A stretch of DNA of 64,000 nt, taken from assembly GCA_003024785.1 (NCBI GenBank), contig PUQB01000320.1:1-64000 (forward strand). Direction: 5' to 3'. Of the stretch, positions 37,601-47,151 are shown in pieces; position 1 is the stretch's first letter; every line of letters begins with the position of its first letter. The notes below the pieces were generated by a model, which saw only the letters and a list, made by a program, of their open reading frames with translations, made no database searches and was not told the DNA's origin. A program made the translations under genes and the position numbers. This DNA comes from Selaginella tamariscina (lineage: Eukaryota > Streptophyta > Lycopodiopsida > Selaginellales > Selaginellaceae).

Positions 37601-38748
37601 AAGACAGCCTTCTTGAATGCACCTCTCAAGGAGAAGCTCTTCATGACACAACCCGAAGGCTTGAGCAGACAGGAGCTAACGGGGAGAAGCTTATATGTCA
37701 GCTCCAACGAGCAGTATACGGTCTCAAGCAGGCGTCGAGAGAGTGGTATAGGTGTATCGACAGCTTTCTACATGAGCATGGCTTTACCAAACTCGACTCT
37801 GATGGAAACCTCTATCAAAAGGAGACCTCCGAGGGCTTCCTGGTCATTGCTGTATACGTCGACGACTGTTTGCTCGTTAGCAGCAGCCAGGCCCTTCTCC
37901 ACGCTTCAAGGAGCTTATGAGTCAACGGTATCAGCTCTCAGACCTTGGACCAGTGGAGAAGATCGTTGGCATTCAAGTAGAACGAAATGAAACTGCTGGA
38001 ACAGTGAAGCTCAGCCAACCTCAATACGTCAATGAACTGCTAGAGCATTTCAACATGCTCAACTGTCGGCCTGCTCCAACTCCGATGGTCACAGGCCGGA
38101 AGCTGGTACGTGAAGGCACGCATGTGTTTGAGAATCCAAGTTTGTATCGGTCCTTGGTAGGCGGGCTTCTCCACTTAGCGAACACCACCCGACCTGACAT
38201 CTCGTTTGCTGTGGGAGTTCTCAGCCGCTTCAACTCAGGGCCTCTCCAAGATCATTGGCACGCTGCCAAAAGAGTCCTCAGGTATTTACAAGGAACTCGT
38301 CACTTCGGTTTGCTGTACTCCAAGAACACCAGAAGTTCCATGGTGCTTCAAGCTTTTACTGATGCCGACTGGGCTGGCGATCCAGACTCACGCGTTTCCA
38401 CCACTGGCGTGTGTTGCTTGCTAAGCGGAGCACCTGTCTCGTGGCTGAGCCAGAAACAGACTTCTGTGGCACTTTCAAGTGCTGAAGCTGAGTATGTAGC
38501 CGCATCAACAGCTGCCAAAGAAATCATCTGGCTGAGACGTATGCTCACAGAACTTCGTCATCAGCAACACGATCCCACCATTCTGCGCTGTGACAACAAA
38601 AGCACAATTGCGATGACGAGAAATCCAGTTCTTCACGCGCGGAGCAAACATATAGAGATCCCATACGGGAGAAGGTGGCGGATGGGGAGATAGTGCTCGA
38701 ATACATTCCCTCCTCTAGACAGTTGGCTGATATCTTCACCAAACCACT
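34669..38748 (+). pseudogene. Copia gag-pol, interrupted by frameshifts
   Basis: The ATG at 34669 opens an intact gag frame to 35673 with a CCHC zinc knuckle (CHACSQEGHFKRDC) and the protease box LDSGCEEH. The integrase follows (about 36000-36660: HGCVLGKQ-like LCHGCVLGKQ, VDDFSRHCQVYF, RSDSGGEYTS). Reverse transcriptase is at about 37430-37920 (RFKARFVAKGF, FDETFSP), with the catalytic YVDD near 37856-37867 in another frame. RNase H is at about 38340-38748 (DADWAGDPDSR, SSAEAEYVA, FTKPLLE). Breaks separate most domains, several of them in short homopolymers. The last coding residues and the stop (46959-46961) lie beyond the nested transposon. Confidence 0.88.
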
Positions 38749-38757
38749 GTTGGAGAA
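38749..38757. repeat. 9-bp target duplication of the nested transposon, left copy
   Basis: GTTGGAGAA here matches GTCGGAGAA at 46910-46918 at eight of nine positions. Joining the flanks at this site keeps the RNase H reading frame running to its stop at 46959. Nine bases is the usual duplication size of Mutator-like elements. Confidence 0.8.
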
Positions 38758-38781
38758 GAGGATTGGCAAAAACCGGGCTTC
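38758..38781 (+). repeat. Left terminal inverted repeat of the MULE-like element
   Basis: The end begins GAG, then keeps G.CAAAA and GGGCTTC in common with the right end at the same spacing within one base. The match is imperfect. Confidence 0.6.
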
Positions 38782-39665
38782 GTACAACGGGCTTTTCGCA
38801 TATTCCCGAATATCAGGAATATTCTGTCAAATAAAAGGGAATATTCTAGAATATTCTGCCAAGTAGATTATCTTTAACTTTCATTATAAAATGCCGACCA
38901 ACAAGTGAAAAACGCTAATTATTTGCCGACTAGACTTTACTATACCGACTAAACTTAAAAAGTCGCAGGTTCGACATTGCGCTTTGTAACCAACCAATAA
39001 CCGATGCACTTCTGCTGGAGTAAGGGTCCGCCTCTGTAAGAAGTAAGTAATCGTTGGGTCTAATCCAAGAACATGAGTGTACCAAAATACATGTGTTGGC
39101 AGGGGCTCCAGTTCTTGGCTTTCTGAAAAGTTGCACAAGTGCATGACGGAACAGCAAATTGTTACCTTAGCAGATTGCATGCCTGCAGAGACAATGAAGG
39201 CCTCAGTCTTCCCTCTTGAATCACCTCCACGTTGTTGATCCGACCTTGAAGAATCTTTGCCTGGTTGTAATGTTTCTCATGTTCCTTGGACATTCTTGTT
39301 GGTGTTTGCACACTCCGTCCATGGTATGTTGGTACTCTATGTGCTCCCTCTCCTCTTGGTGGTGATGGTGTTCGATCCATTCGGCTACTACTGTCGTCTA
39401 CCATTTCTTCAAATCCTCCAACTTGAATCCTGCTTTCAGAAGAGCTTCAACCTCATTTGCATTCAAGTTTGTTCCTTTTTGAACTGCCAAACTCTGGAAC
39501 TTCTGGAATACTCTCAGGAGGAATCCCTGCATATGGTCGTCTGAAGCAACAAGAATTGCCGTGGGCAGAACCATAGCATCTGATGAGTGAACTCAAATGT
39601 TCCCAAATGCATTTGTATATTGCGTCTACCGTGAAATCCTGGTGCCGGTACACGATGTGGATATC

Positions 39666-42122
39666 CTATGGGTCTGCCACACTTGCTGTTACCGTCTGAG
39701 TGAGACCTAGACATTTCACCTGACTTGCCTCCCAATGCGTCTGGATGGCCCACTGAGTCATCAACGTCTCTCTTTCAGTGACATTGACATCTTGAAACTT
39801 GAGTTTTTTCCTGCGTGCATTTGGGATGACTTGTTCTGCATATTGTGTGTCATGTCTATGTGTACGAAGTGCATCAATCCCATGGTCCCCAGTTGACGGT
39901 TGACGAACGGTTCGAACACGAACATTTGTTGTAGAGGCAAACTCTGGACTTGCAAGATGCTCTTCATCACTAACAAGATTTGCAAAAGTTGTTGGAGACA
40001 CTGATTTTCCCGCTGAAAGTTTCTGCTGTGCACGTTTCAGAAGAGTTTCCATGGAAGGACCTGTGCCTGAATATCTCCCTTCAAATGATGCCTTGACCTT
40101 TGCACTTTGGAAAACAGCATCTGTTAAATCTAACATTGTTGCCTCCAACAAAGGAACACGCTTCGTCAGCCTTGCTCTTCGTGCTCTTGCATGAACAACT
40201 TCGGAGTTGTTAGTGGTAGGCACATTCGCAACACCATCTTCTGTCAAGTCAATTATCTCTGTCATGGAAATATGATCTTCATGTCTTGCCCACCATGACA
40301 GCCATGTTTGCAAAGCGCTAACGTTACTGGACCTGCCTTCCCAAAATGACTCCAACATTACTCGTCGTTCCAACTTATCTTGGTTGGTTAGTGCTGCAGG
40401 CCATGAGCGTGCAAGGTTCATGTGCTCCTCCCTGTGTTCCTCAAGTATCCACTTCTTTGTAACTTGACGCACTGACTGCATGTAATGGAACAAACAACTC
40501 CTTTCTCTTCCTCTCATCTTTGACCCATTGTTGAAAACTTGACGCAATGCTAACCAAATTGCACCTGACTCATCTGACATGAACCCCGCAAAGTTCACAT
40601 TATGAAGTCCTTGCTTGCTGCACACTTGAAGCATAGTGTTCAAAAATTTGATCACCGCCACACTATCCTCCCTGATCATGTCACCATAAGCAAGTGTCAC
40701 CATCGACCTTAAACTGCACAAACATAAGTGCATTATATTAGTAAGTATTTTAAAACATAGATATGTTAATACTTACAATGGATCATAGAGATGTATTCCC
40801 AGTGTACACCAATCATCAATACGATATGTGTGGTCTAGCACCACCCACTGCTGTTCGAGATCACCTCCAGATTGACACCTTCTAATGTAGTCTATTCCGG
40901 ATCCTGGGCCGGCAACTGTCATTTTGAAGATTAAAGGCTGCTCTTCAGCTCCGTTGAGGTCCATTCCGGGTATGTGGATAACATGTATGAATGGGATTGA
41001 TAGCTTCTTCTTTAACTGCAGAAGTCCTTCGTAACCTTCTTTGAAACGAGTGTCTGTTGTTCTAGCCTGAGATATCCATTCTCTTGTTCTACATTGGAAA
41101 GGTTAAGCATCTCCAAAAGGAAATAATAATTTTTTTGCTTACCGGCGGTGATTTGTGAGTGGTAGTAGATCTGACAGAACCTTGTCGTATGATACATCTC
41201 CAGAATCTGTTACCAGTTTTTCCAAAATTATATTGCGTGCTGCTTGAAACTCTATGACACGTTGATTAGTTCTTGGGGTTGCAGCGACTGCTTTGTTGAT
41301 TGTCTCCTTAGCTCTGTCTTTAGAGACCATGGATTCGGGTGGTCTACGTGGGTGTTGATGTTCTCCAAGATGGATGAAAAGCCTCGTGCATGTGATATCA
41401 TCTGGAATTATGTAATATGCAACAACGGAGCATGTCTGCACTAGAAGGGGCTCATTGTTGCAATGCACACACTTCATTCCAAGCACTCTACCATCTGAAG
41501 ATAACTGGACTTTATCAATGGTGCCCTTAAATTGGCAGTCATTTGCTTTCTTACTGAAGCTGATGAACGGACATGTTTCCTTTACGCATTTCATGTGGCC
41601 AATACATGAACTGCGACTAACACGAGCTGGAACATTCCAATGTGTTGTGCAGCGTTGAGTCCAGTAATCACACCCATCCTTCCTATTCATCCCTTTGTAC
41701 TTGTCCTTCATTGTTTCGTGTGCTGGCAACTCGTAAATCACATTTCCGTTGCAATCTTCTGGGACCTCAGCAACTTGCTGAATCGATGACGAGACCACCA
41801 GTTGCTTCCCAATCCTACATCTCTGACTATTGCGAAGTATTGTTACCATAGAATTGTCCCGATCTGTTGTCTCCAACCGGAATAGCGGTCCTTTGGAAGG
41901 AAGAAGTGTGTAATACACAAAACTGCTAGCTCTTGCCCCTTCTGGTTCTACCTCAACATTCGCAGCATCTCCACCAACAACAGACATCAAATGCAGCACT
42001 TTAAAAGATTGCCAAGGTGGAATGTCAAATGCAGACCTGAGATCTGTTTCAAAGACAAATGCAATACCATCTTCATCTGCAGGGAAGTCCTTGTCAACAC
42101 CATTGTAGCTGATTCTTGCCAT
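39666..42122 (-). CDS. MULE-like DDE transposase with N-terminal Cys/His-rich domain
   Basis: The ATG at 42122 (MARISYNGVDKDF) is chosen over one further upstream because the extra residues look like leader sequence. Exon 1 (42122-41143) encodes a Cys/His-rich probable zinc-binding domain (RSSCIGHMKCVKETCPF, MKCVHCN, HLGEHQHPRRPP), possibly DNA-binding. Exon 2 (41088-40777) contains VVLDHTYRIDDW, and exon 3 (from 40713) contains GFMSDESGAIWLALRQVF and CLFHYMQSVRQ. These fit the first and second catalytic Asp and the C/H motif of Mutator-like (MULE) DDE transposases. Both introns have GT-AG ends. The C-terminal part is conserved in the remnant at 11148-11440. The frame is open to 39666, although a further downstream exon is possible. 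The gene is divergent from the methyltransferase gene. Confidence 0.75.
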
Positions 42123-42609
42123 GTAGCAAAAATGGAACAAACAAAAGTTAAAATTCAAAGACAATGAACATATTACACACGATGGTTAATGTGTTTGTCA
42201 GTCGTGAGGCAATCATTTCATTGACAAATATTAAAAATAATATTAATTGCGTGCGTCTGGGTAGAAGAGTGAAATTAATTTACTGCGTCTGGGTAGGTTT
42301 TTTGTAAATTAAAAAGTTTTACTATGTACAAGTGGCGATCATGCATGCAATATGTTTACAGAAATTAGGTTGGTTTTTAATTGATTTAGGGCGGCTAGGG
42401 TTTTGCAATTAGGGCGGCTAGGGCAGCGAGGGCGGCTAGGTTTTCGTGGAGCAGCGGCGCATTTGGGGGCATAGCGTGGAGCAAGTGTGGCTCCAGGGAT
42501 TAATCACAATAGGCTTCCATTGAGGGGGTGAGTATTTTCTGATTTCTTCATGATCTGCTCATGATCTTTTCATGATCTGTTCATCTTTTTACATCTCTTC
42601 ACAGTTGCA

Positions 42610-42960
42610 AGAAATCCGAGTCGGCCTGCCGACTCGGACTGACTTCGTTGTCCGTCCCAGTCGGCAGGCCGACTGGGGTGGACTGTTCCAGATCCAGTCA
42701 ACATTTTGACCGGGGTTGACTGTTCCAGCCCCAGTCAGCATTTTGACTAGGGTTGACTGTTCTAGTCCCACCTAGCATTTTGACTGGGCCTTGTTTCGTT
42801 CCCAGTCCCGGTCGGCAGGCCAACTGGGGTGGACTGTTCCAGATCCAGTCAACATTTTGACCGGGGTTGACTGTTCCACCCCAGTCAGCATTTTGACTAG
42901 GGTTGACTGTTCTAGTCCCACCTAGCATTTTGACTGGGCCTTGTGTTCGTTCCCAGTCCC
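42610..42960. repeat. Diverged palindromes in a duplicated block of about 150 bp
   Basis: Two copies of a roughly 150-bp block (starting near 42656 and 42806) contain the palindrome variants AGTCGGCAGGCCGACT and GTCGGCAGGCCAACT. They also contain decayed relatives such as AGTCAACATTTTGACC and AGTCAGCATTTTGACT. A further variant, GAGTCGGCCTGCCGACTC, lies near 42618-42635. Confidence 0.75.
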
Positions 42961-43293
42961 AGTCGGCATGCCGACTGGGCCTCCCTTTGTTGCCAGGCCC
43001 AGTCGGCATGCCGACTGGGACTCCCTTTGTTGCCAGTCCCAGTCGGCATGCCGACTGGGACTCCCTTTGATGCCAGCCCAGTCGGCATGCCGACTGGGAC
43101 TCCCTTTGATGCCAGCCCAGTCGGCATGCCGACTGGGACTCCCTTTGATGCCAGTCCCAGTCGGCATGCCGACTGGGCCTCCCTTTGTTGCCAGCCCAGT
43201 CGGCATGCCGACTGGGACTCCCTTTGATGCCAGGCCCAGTCGGCATGCCGACTGGGACTTACAGCAACTGCTCTCTCAGTCGGCACGCCGACT
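42961..43293. repeat. Array of 16-bp palindromes AGTCGGCATGCCGACT
   Basis: Eight perfect copies start at 42961, 43001, 43041, 43080, 43119, 43159, 43199 and 43239, and a ninth variant (CGGCACGCCG core) starts at 43278. The period is 39-40 bp, close to four helical turns, with conserved spacers containing CTCCCTTTGWTGCCAG. The array sits in the space between the two divergent genes, where both promoters should be. Confidence 0.95.
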
Positions 43294-43379
43294 GTGAGGG
43301 CTAGTATGTTTTTTTAATTTTTATTAAACATCTTTGAACATTTATTACAGTTTTTTGTTAAACCTTATTGCTTTTGTAG

Positions 43380-46300
43380 ATGCGCTCTTCACAACGTTTA
43401 CAAGAAAAGAAGATGAAGGAGCCTACTGAGAGAGAAGCAGAAGCTAGAGCTGCAATTCAGAGAGGGCGTCGGGGTCGTGGGAGAGGAAGTAGGAAGCTGG
43501 CTGTGGTTCAGGAACAAGGACCTTCAAGTGATGCTCCAGTTGAACAGGCAAGCCAGCAGGACTGGTCAGGAGAGCAAGAGGATGTAGTTCAACCCCAACA
43601 AGAACAATCAGACTTTGTTGAAGAAGTTGAGGATGATGTCTTACCACAGGAGACACAGGAGCAGACAGAAGGCACACAAGCCTCATGCGCAGTGACTTTG
43701 TCGAGTGACGAAGAGGATGAACCCAAGAGCAAGAAGAGACGACGCAAAGCTGCTGGAGATTCAGAGGCTGCTAAGAAGAAGAAGAAGGGAAAGCAGAAGT
43801 GCCAGATAATGAGGAAGTTTACAACATTGCAGCCAGCATGCATTCGGAGAGTGCAGTGCGTCTTCTCGCGAAGATCACAATCCGAGAATATGGAGAGGCA
43901 CCGGATGTCCCTATTTGCCGAATTCTGGGAAATGAGCAGGTGCGGAGAGTCAATCCAGCGGATCTGGAATCTTTGACTAGGAGTTTCAAGAAGGCAGTTG
44001 GTTATTTGCGCAACACCACTCAGTTCATCCTTCAAGTTGGGGACCCCATGACAGATGCAGATCTGGCAGCATTGAGAAGCGATGAAGCGATGTATGCTCA
44101 GCATTTGGCTTTTGAGGAGGAGCTTCAGTCCGACATGTTCCGGCAATGGGCACCAATGCTTTCGATGAAGAAGTTCATCTGTTGGGATGGTAATCACAGG
44201 CTAAAGGTGCTTCAGAAGCTGTACACAGAAGACACGGAAGATAAGATCAGTGGGCAGTGAGAGTGCGTTCAGGCTTCATCCGTGCTGGGGTCATGGATAA
44301 TCTTCAGCTTGTGACAATGTTTCAGCAAATTAATAGGTAAACATAGTGACCTCTAGATCATAGGATTAACTAACTTCGAGCTTTTCAAATATGCAGTTCC
44401 TCCGCAACGGCAGTGCAAACCACACTGCCACATCTTCTGCTATCTGTGAAGACATGTTGCACCAGTGAGGAGGGCACAGCGAAGATCTTGGCCAGGCTCA
44501 GTGACAAGGAACGAGATGACATAAGAAAGTGGAAGGAAAGCGCGACTGGACAACAAGCTTGGCATCCACTTCCGAATTTGATCTGTGCAAAGATTTTTTT
44601 GAGGTACCATGTCTCACACTTATATCACTTAGTTGATTACGTCTGTGAATTACAGAGTGAGATTGAGGATGATCTTGAGAAGGCTGCAAGGGCATCCAAA
44701 GGCAACAAATACCAGGAGCAACAACAGGTCTACATTAAGCATGACAAGCGCATGATGAAGATCTTAGCCATCATCGATCCTGCATTGGGTGAAGAGTGGT
44801 TCGACAAGGTGACCCAAATCACATGGAAACAATGCAGATGGATGGGGTTGGAAAAGCTGTACGCGCTTTCAAGGGCGAGAATTCCAAACGAGACGAGAAT
44901 CATGTACTTCAATAAACTGGTACGTCTCGATCTGAAGAGAGAGCAAGAGACACTTGGATTGCCGGGTGTTCAGGATAAGGAGTGGATAAGGTGGTTTACT
45001 ATCGATTTGTATTGGCGGGCAATCAGAGAGGAGGCAGTACAGATTCTCACGGGACTCATCGAGGATGGCGAGTGGAGCAGGCCGGTTACAGATTTCACGA
45101 CTTGGTGCGATGAAGTGCGGGTAAAATGCAAGAACGTGATGTTCCAGCCATTCCATGAGTGTGTGAAGTTCACTTACTCCATAGAGCCGAAAGAGTTCCT
45201 CGAACACGAAGAGACAGCAAGAAGGATGATTTGGAGGTAAGGATGATCTTCTTGACATTGTTACATTCTGACACTACTATATGTTCATTACAGGTATGTC
45301 GCAGCGAGAAAGGTGCCTCACACACAGACTATGGTATTCTGGTCAGATTACATGGAAGCACCACACATGTGGTCGAAGACAAGATCTGGCCTGACAGAGT
45401 TCGAGCGTGTACACGTACCGTTCTGGCTTGATTATCCACCTGGGCAACCACCAACATGGGAGAAGGATCTCTACAATGAACACTCAAAAGATCTCCCATG
45501 CATCTCATGGGATCCGGCAGAGGTCGACTTCATTAAGAAGACAAAGGCCAAGGCAAAGCGGCGTCAGCCTGTGCAGCAGTCAAAGAAGACCTCAGATACA
45601 GTAGCTGGCACCTCCACTACTCGCGATCCAGCTGCCTTCTTCAATTTATCTGAAGTGCTACCATCGCAGGGAACCATGGACATCAAGGATGACTTGGTCA
45701 CATTCGTCCCTTCACTTGCTACAACTCGAGGTGATAATTTCTTGGCGATTGATGACATCGAGGAGATGCAACAGGCCGTGCTCACGGATGAGAAGGAAGA
45801 GGAGGTTCCTGACGCTAGACTGGTTCCTTATAGAAAAGTTCAGACACAGGTGGCCAGGTACCATACAGCTGACAGCCAGACTCGCTACCAGCATATTGCG
45901 GGAGAATATGGTTTCAACTTGGTGATCTTCGACCTTCCAAATGGGACCTTGCCAGGAAATACAACGAGTGATACGCCATACCTCTACCTTGATCCAGTGA
46001 AGTTCGATGAAGCACTCCAGTTTGCAGGTATGCATATGGCTGCAAATGGTTGGTTGGTTGTGTTTGCTGCAGCAAACACCTGGGATCAAGTTGTCCGAGC
46101 TGCAAGTGTGGTGGACCTTCAACTTGCTGCAACGTACTACATCTACAGAGGGCGTGGTTGGGGCTACCGCAACAAGATGAAGGTACTTTTTTCTTTATTC
46201 ATGAAGTTCATTAATGATTTTTGATGTTTTAACAGGAGAGCATCCTGCTCCTTCTTGTCTTCCAAGATGCATCTAGAGGATTGCGCGATAATCCTGCGTT

Positions 46301-46695
46301 TGTCATCAACAATTCTTGTTGATAATCCTGAGCGGTTCCAAGAACCATGGTAGGCATTTCATTTCAACAATTAAGTATTTACCATTATCTTCACATGCAG
46401 GATGGACTACCAACCGAAGAGCACTCGATTGATGCAGCTCGTGATAGAACGACTCACCCGGCCAGGTGATCTTATCTGGGATATAGGCAGTGGTACGGGG
46501 TCCTCAATGCTTGCAGCTATCGAGCTGGGGAGAAACATTGTTGGGACTGAGAAGAACCCTGAGCTCGGGAGAATTGCTATGAACAGGATTAAAGAGAACA
46601 TCCAGCCAGAGGAAATCCCAACCCAACCAATAGCGACGTCAAGTAGGACTGGTGGTTCACGAATTGCAGCATTGCTCAATCGTAAGAAGAAGTGA
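43380..46695 (+). CDS. ParB-like domain plus beta-class DNA amino-methyltransferase
   Basis: The ATG at 43380 opens a charged, low-complexity N-terminus with a basic KKKKKGK tract. A ParB-like segment with the motif WDGNHRLKVLQKL is near 44180-44215. Four introns have GT-AG ends: 44337-44396, 45237-45293, 46183-46235 and 46350-46400. Exon 3 ends with a methyltransferase half containing NLVIFDLPNG, in the position of the catalytic DPPY motif, and GMHMAANGWLVVFA. Exon 5 encodes motif X (STRLMQLVIERLTRPGD), motif I (IWDIGSGTG) and motif II (VGTEKNPE), ending at 46695. The order catalytic motif, X, I, II is that of beta-class N6-adenine/N4-cytosine methyltransferases (N6_N4_Mtase). ParB plus this domain is common in phages and mobile elements of bacteria. 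DLPNG departs from DPPY, so activity is uncertain. Frame breaks near 43787 and 44247 are each one G short of a continuous frame; another lies in exon 4. Confidence 0.72.
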
Positions 46696-46885
46696 CAAGT
46701 GTTGAATTGTACTCTTTGGTGTTGAAATAAAACTTTAATAATACAGTATAAACATGGCTATGATTAAATATTTTTTGTTGTTAATTGCCGACTGAGCCAA
46801 AATCCTAAAATTCTAAGAAATATTTAGGAATTCTAAGAATATTCTGTAGATTCTTAGAATATTCCGGGTCCAAGCCCGGAAGCCC

Positions 46886-46909
46886 GGAAGCCCTCTTTTG
46901 TCGGGACTC
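46886..46909 (-). repeat. Right terminal inverted repeat of the MULE-like element
   Basis: Reverse-complemented, this end begins GAGTCCCGACAAAAGAGGGC and continues with TTCC, resembling the left end. Extra GGAAGCCC repeats lie just inside it. Confidence 0.6.
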
Positions 46910-46918
46910 GTCGGAGAA
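46910..46918. repeat. 9-bp target duplication of the nested transposon, right copy
   Basis: GTCGGAGAA differs from the left copy at one base. The copia RNase H frame resumes here and reads ENVFFKLRSSLGISA to a stop. Confidence 0.8.
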
Positions 46919-46961
46919 TGTTTTCTTCAAGTTGAGATCCTCGTTAGGAATTTCAGCTTGA
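46919..46961 (+). pseudogene. C-terminal end of copia RNase H after the nested transposon
   Basis: The frame VFFKLRSSLGISA with stop at 46959-46961 is the usual end of plant copia pol. It joins FTKPLLE on the other side of the nested transposon. Confidence 0.85.
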
Positions 46962-46969
46962 GGAGGGAG
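46960..46969 (+). other. Polypurine tract of the copia element
   Basis: GAGGAGGGAG lies directly before the 3' LTR, as expected for plus-strand priming. Confidence 0.85.
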
Positions 46970-47151
46970 TGTTAGGAATCAAGTATCGAGCACTACGAGA
47001 TACAATAGGATGCGATACGATCCCTGGGTGTCAGACCGTTGGGATTGCAAGAGATTCACCCTGCAGGGTTATATAAGCAGTTGAACAAAAGATGTAACTG
47101 TACAGTTTTACAAAAGAATACAAAACGGTTCTCTTCTCTCGTTTTCTATCT
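46970..47151 (+). repeat. 3' LTR of the copia element
   Basis: This 182-bp LTR matches the 5' LTR except for two substitutions and two short indels in A-rich stretches. It is followed by the target duplication CAATT. Confidence 0.92.

Larger units (their letters stand above)
38758..46909. mobile_element. MULE-like DNA transposon encoding a transposase and a ParB-methyltransferase
   Basis: The 8152-bp element is bounded by a 9-bp target duplication in copia RNase H. Its ends are weak inverted repeats: left GAGGATTGGCAAAA, then GGGCTTCG; right, reverse-complemented, GAGTCCCGACAAAA, then GGGCTTCC. Subterminal regions on both sides carry GAATATTC palindromes (38808-38860 and 46833-46865) and GCCGACT-type words. 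Two divergent gene units fill the element: a transposase on the minus strand (42122 to 39666) and a ParB-like/DNA methyltransferase on the plus strand (43380 to 46695), both with GT-AG introns. A palindrome array lies between them. The Mutator-like assignment rests on target-duplication length and transposase motifs. Confidence 0.82.
34425..47151 (+). mobile_element. Ty1/copia retrotransposon inserted in a P450, carrying a nested transposon
   Basis: LTRs lie at 34425-34603 and 46970-47151, flanked by the 5-bp duplication CAATT. A primer binding site TGGTATCAGAGC (initiator Met tRNA type) follows the 5' LTR directly, and a polypurine tract GAGGAGGGAG precedes the 3' LTR. Gag-pol has the copia order of gag, protease, integrase, reverse transcriptase and RNase H. 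The LTRs differ by two substitutions and two small indels, so the insertion is recent. The 12.7-kb length is explained by the 8.15-kb DNA transposon inside its RNase H end. Several frameshifts interrupt pol. Confidence 0.93.

Noticed and set aside
42961-43293. CRISPR-like array of evenly spaced palindromic repeats
   Set aside because: The spacers are nearly identical to each other, the repeats are perfect 16-bp palindromes, there are no cas genes, and the context is a plant transposon.
42941-43297. Long open frames on both strands rich in the repeat GMPTG or SACRLG
   Set aside because: These frames simply translate the palindrome array and exist in several frames at once. They are not genes.
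43380-46695. Bacterial or phage contamination, suggested by ParB and methylase domains
   Set aside because: The gene has GT-AG introns, lies inside a plant copia element with a target duplication, and has decayed relatives elsewhere in the same window.
34425-47151. A single giant copia element with extra genes of its own
   Set aside because: The extra 8.15 kb has its own 9-bp target duplication and inverted ends and interrupts the RNase H frame, so it is a separate nested transposon.
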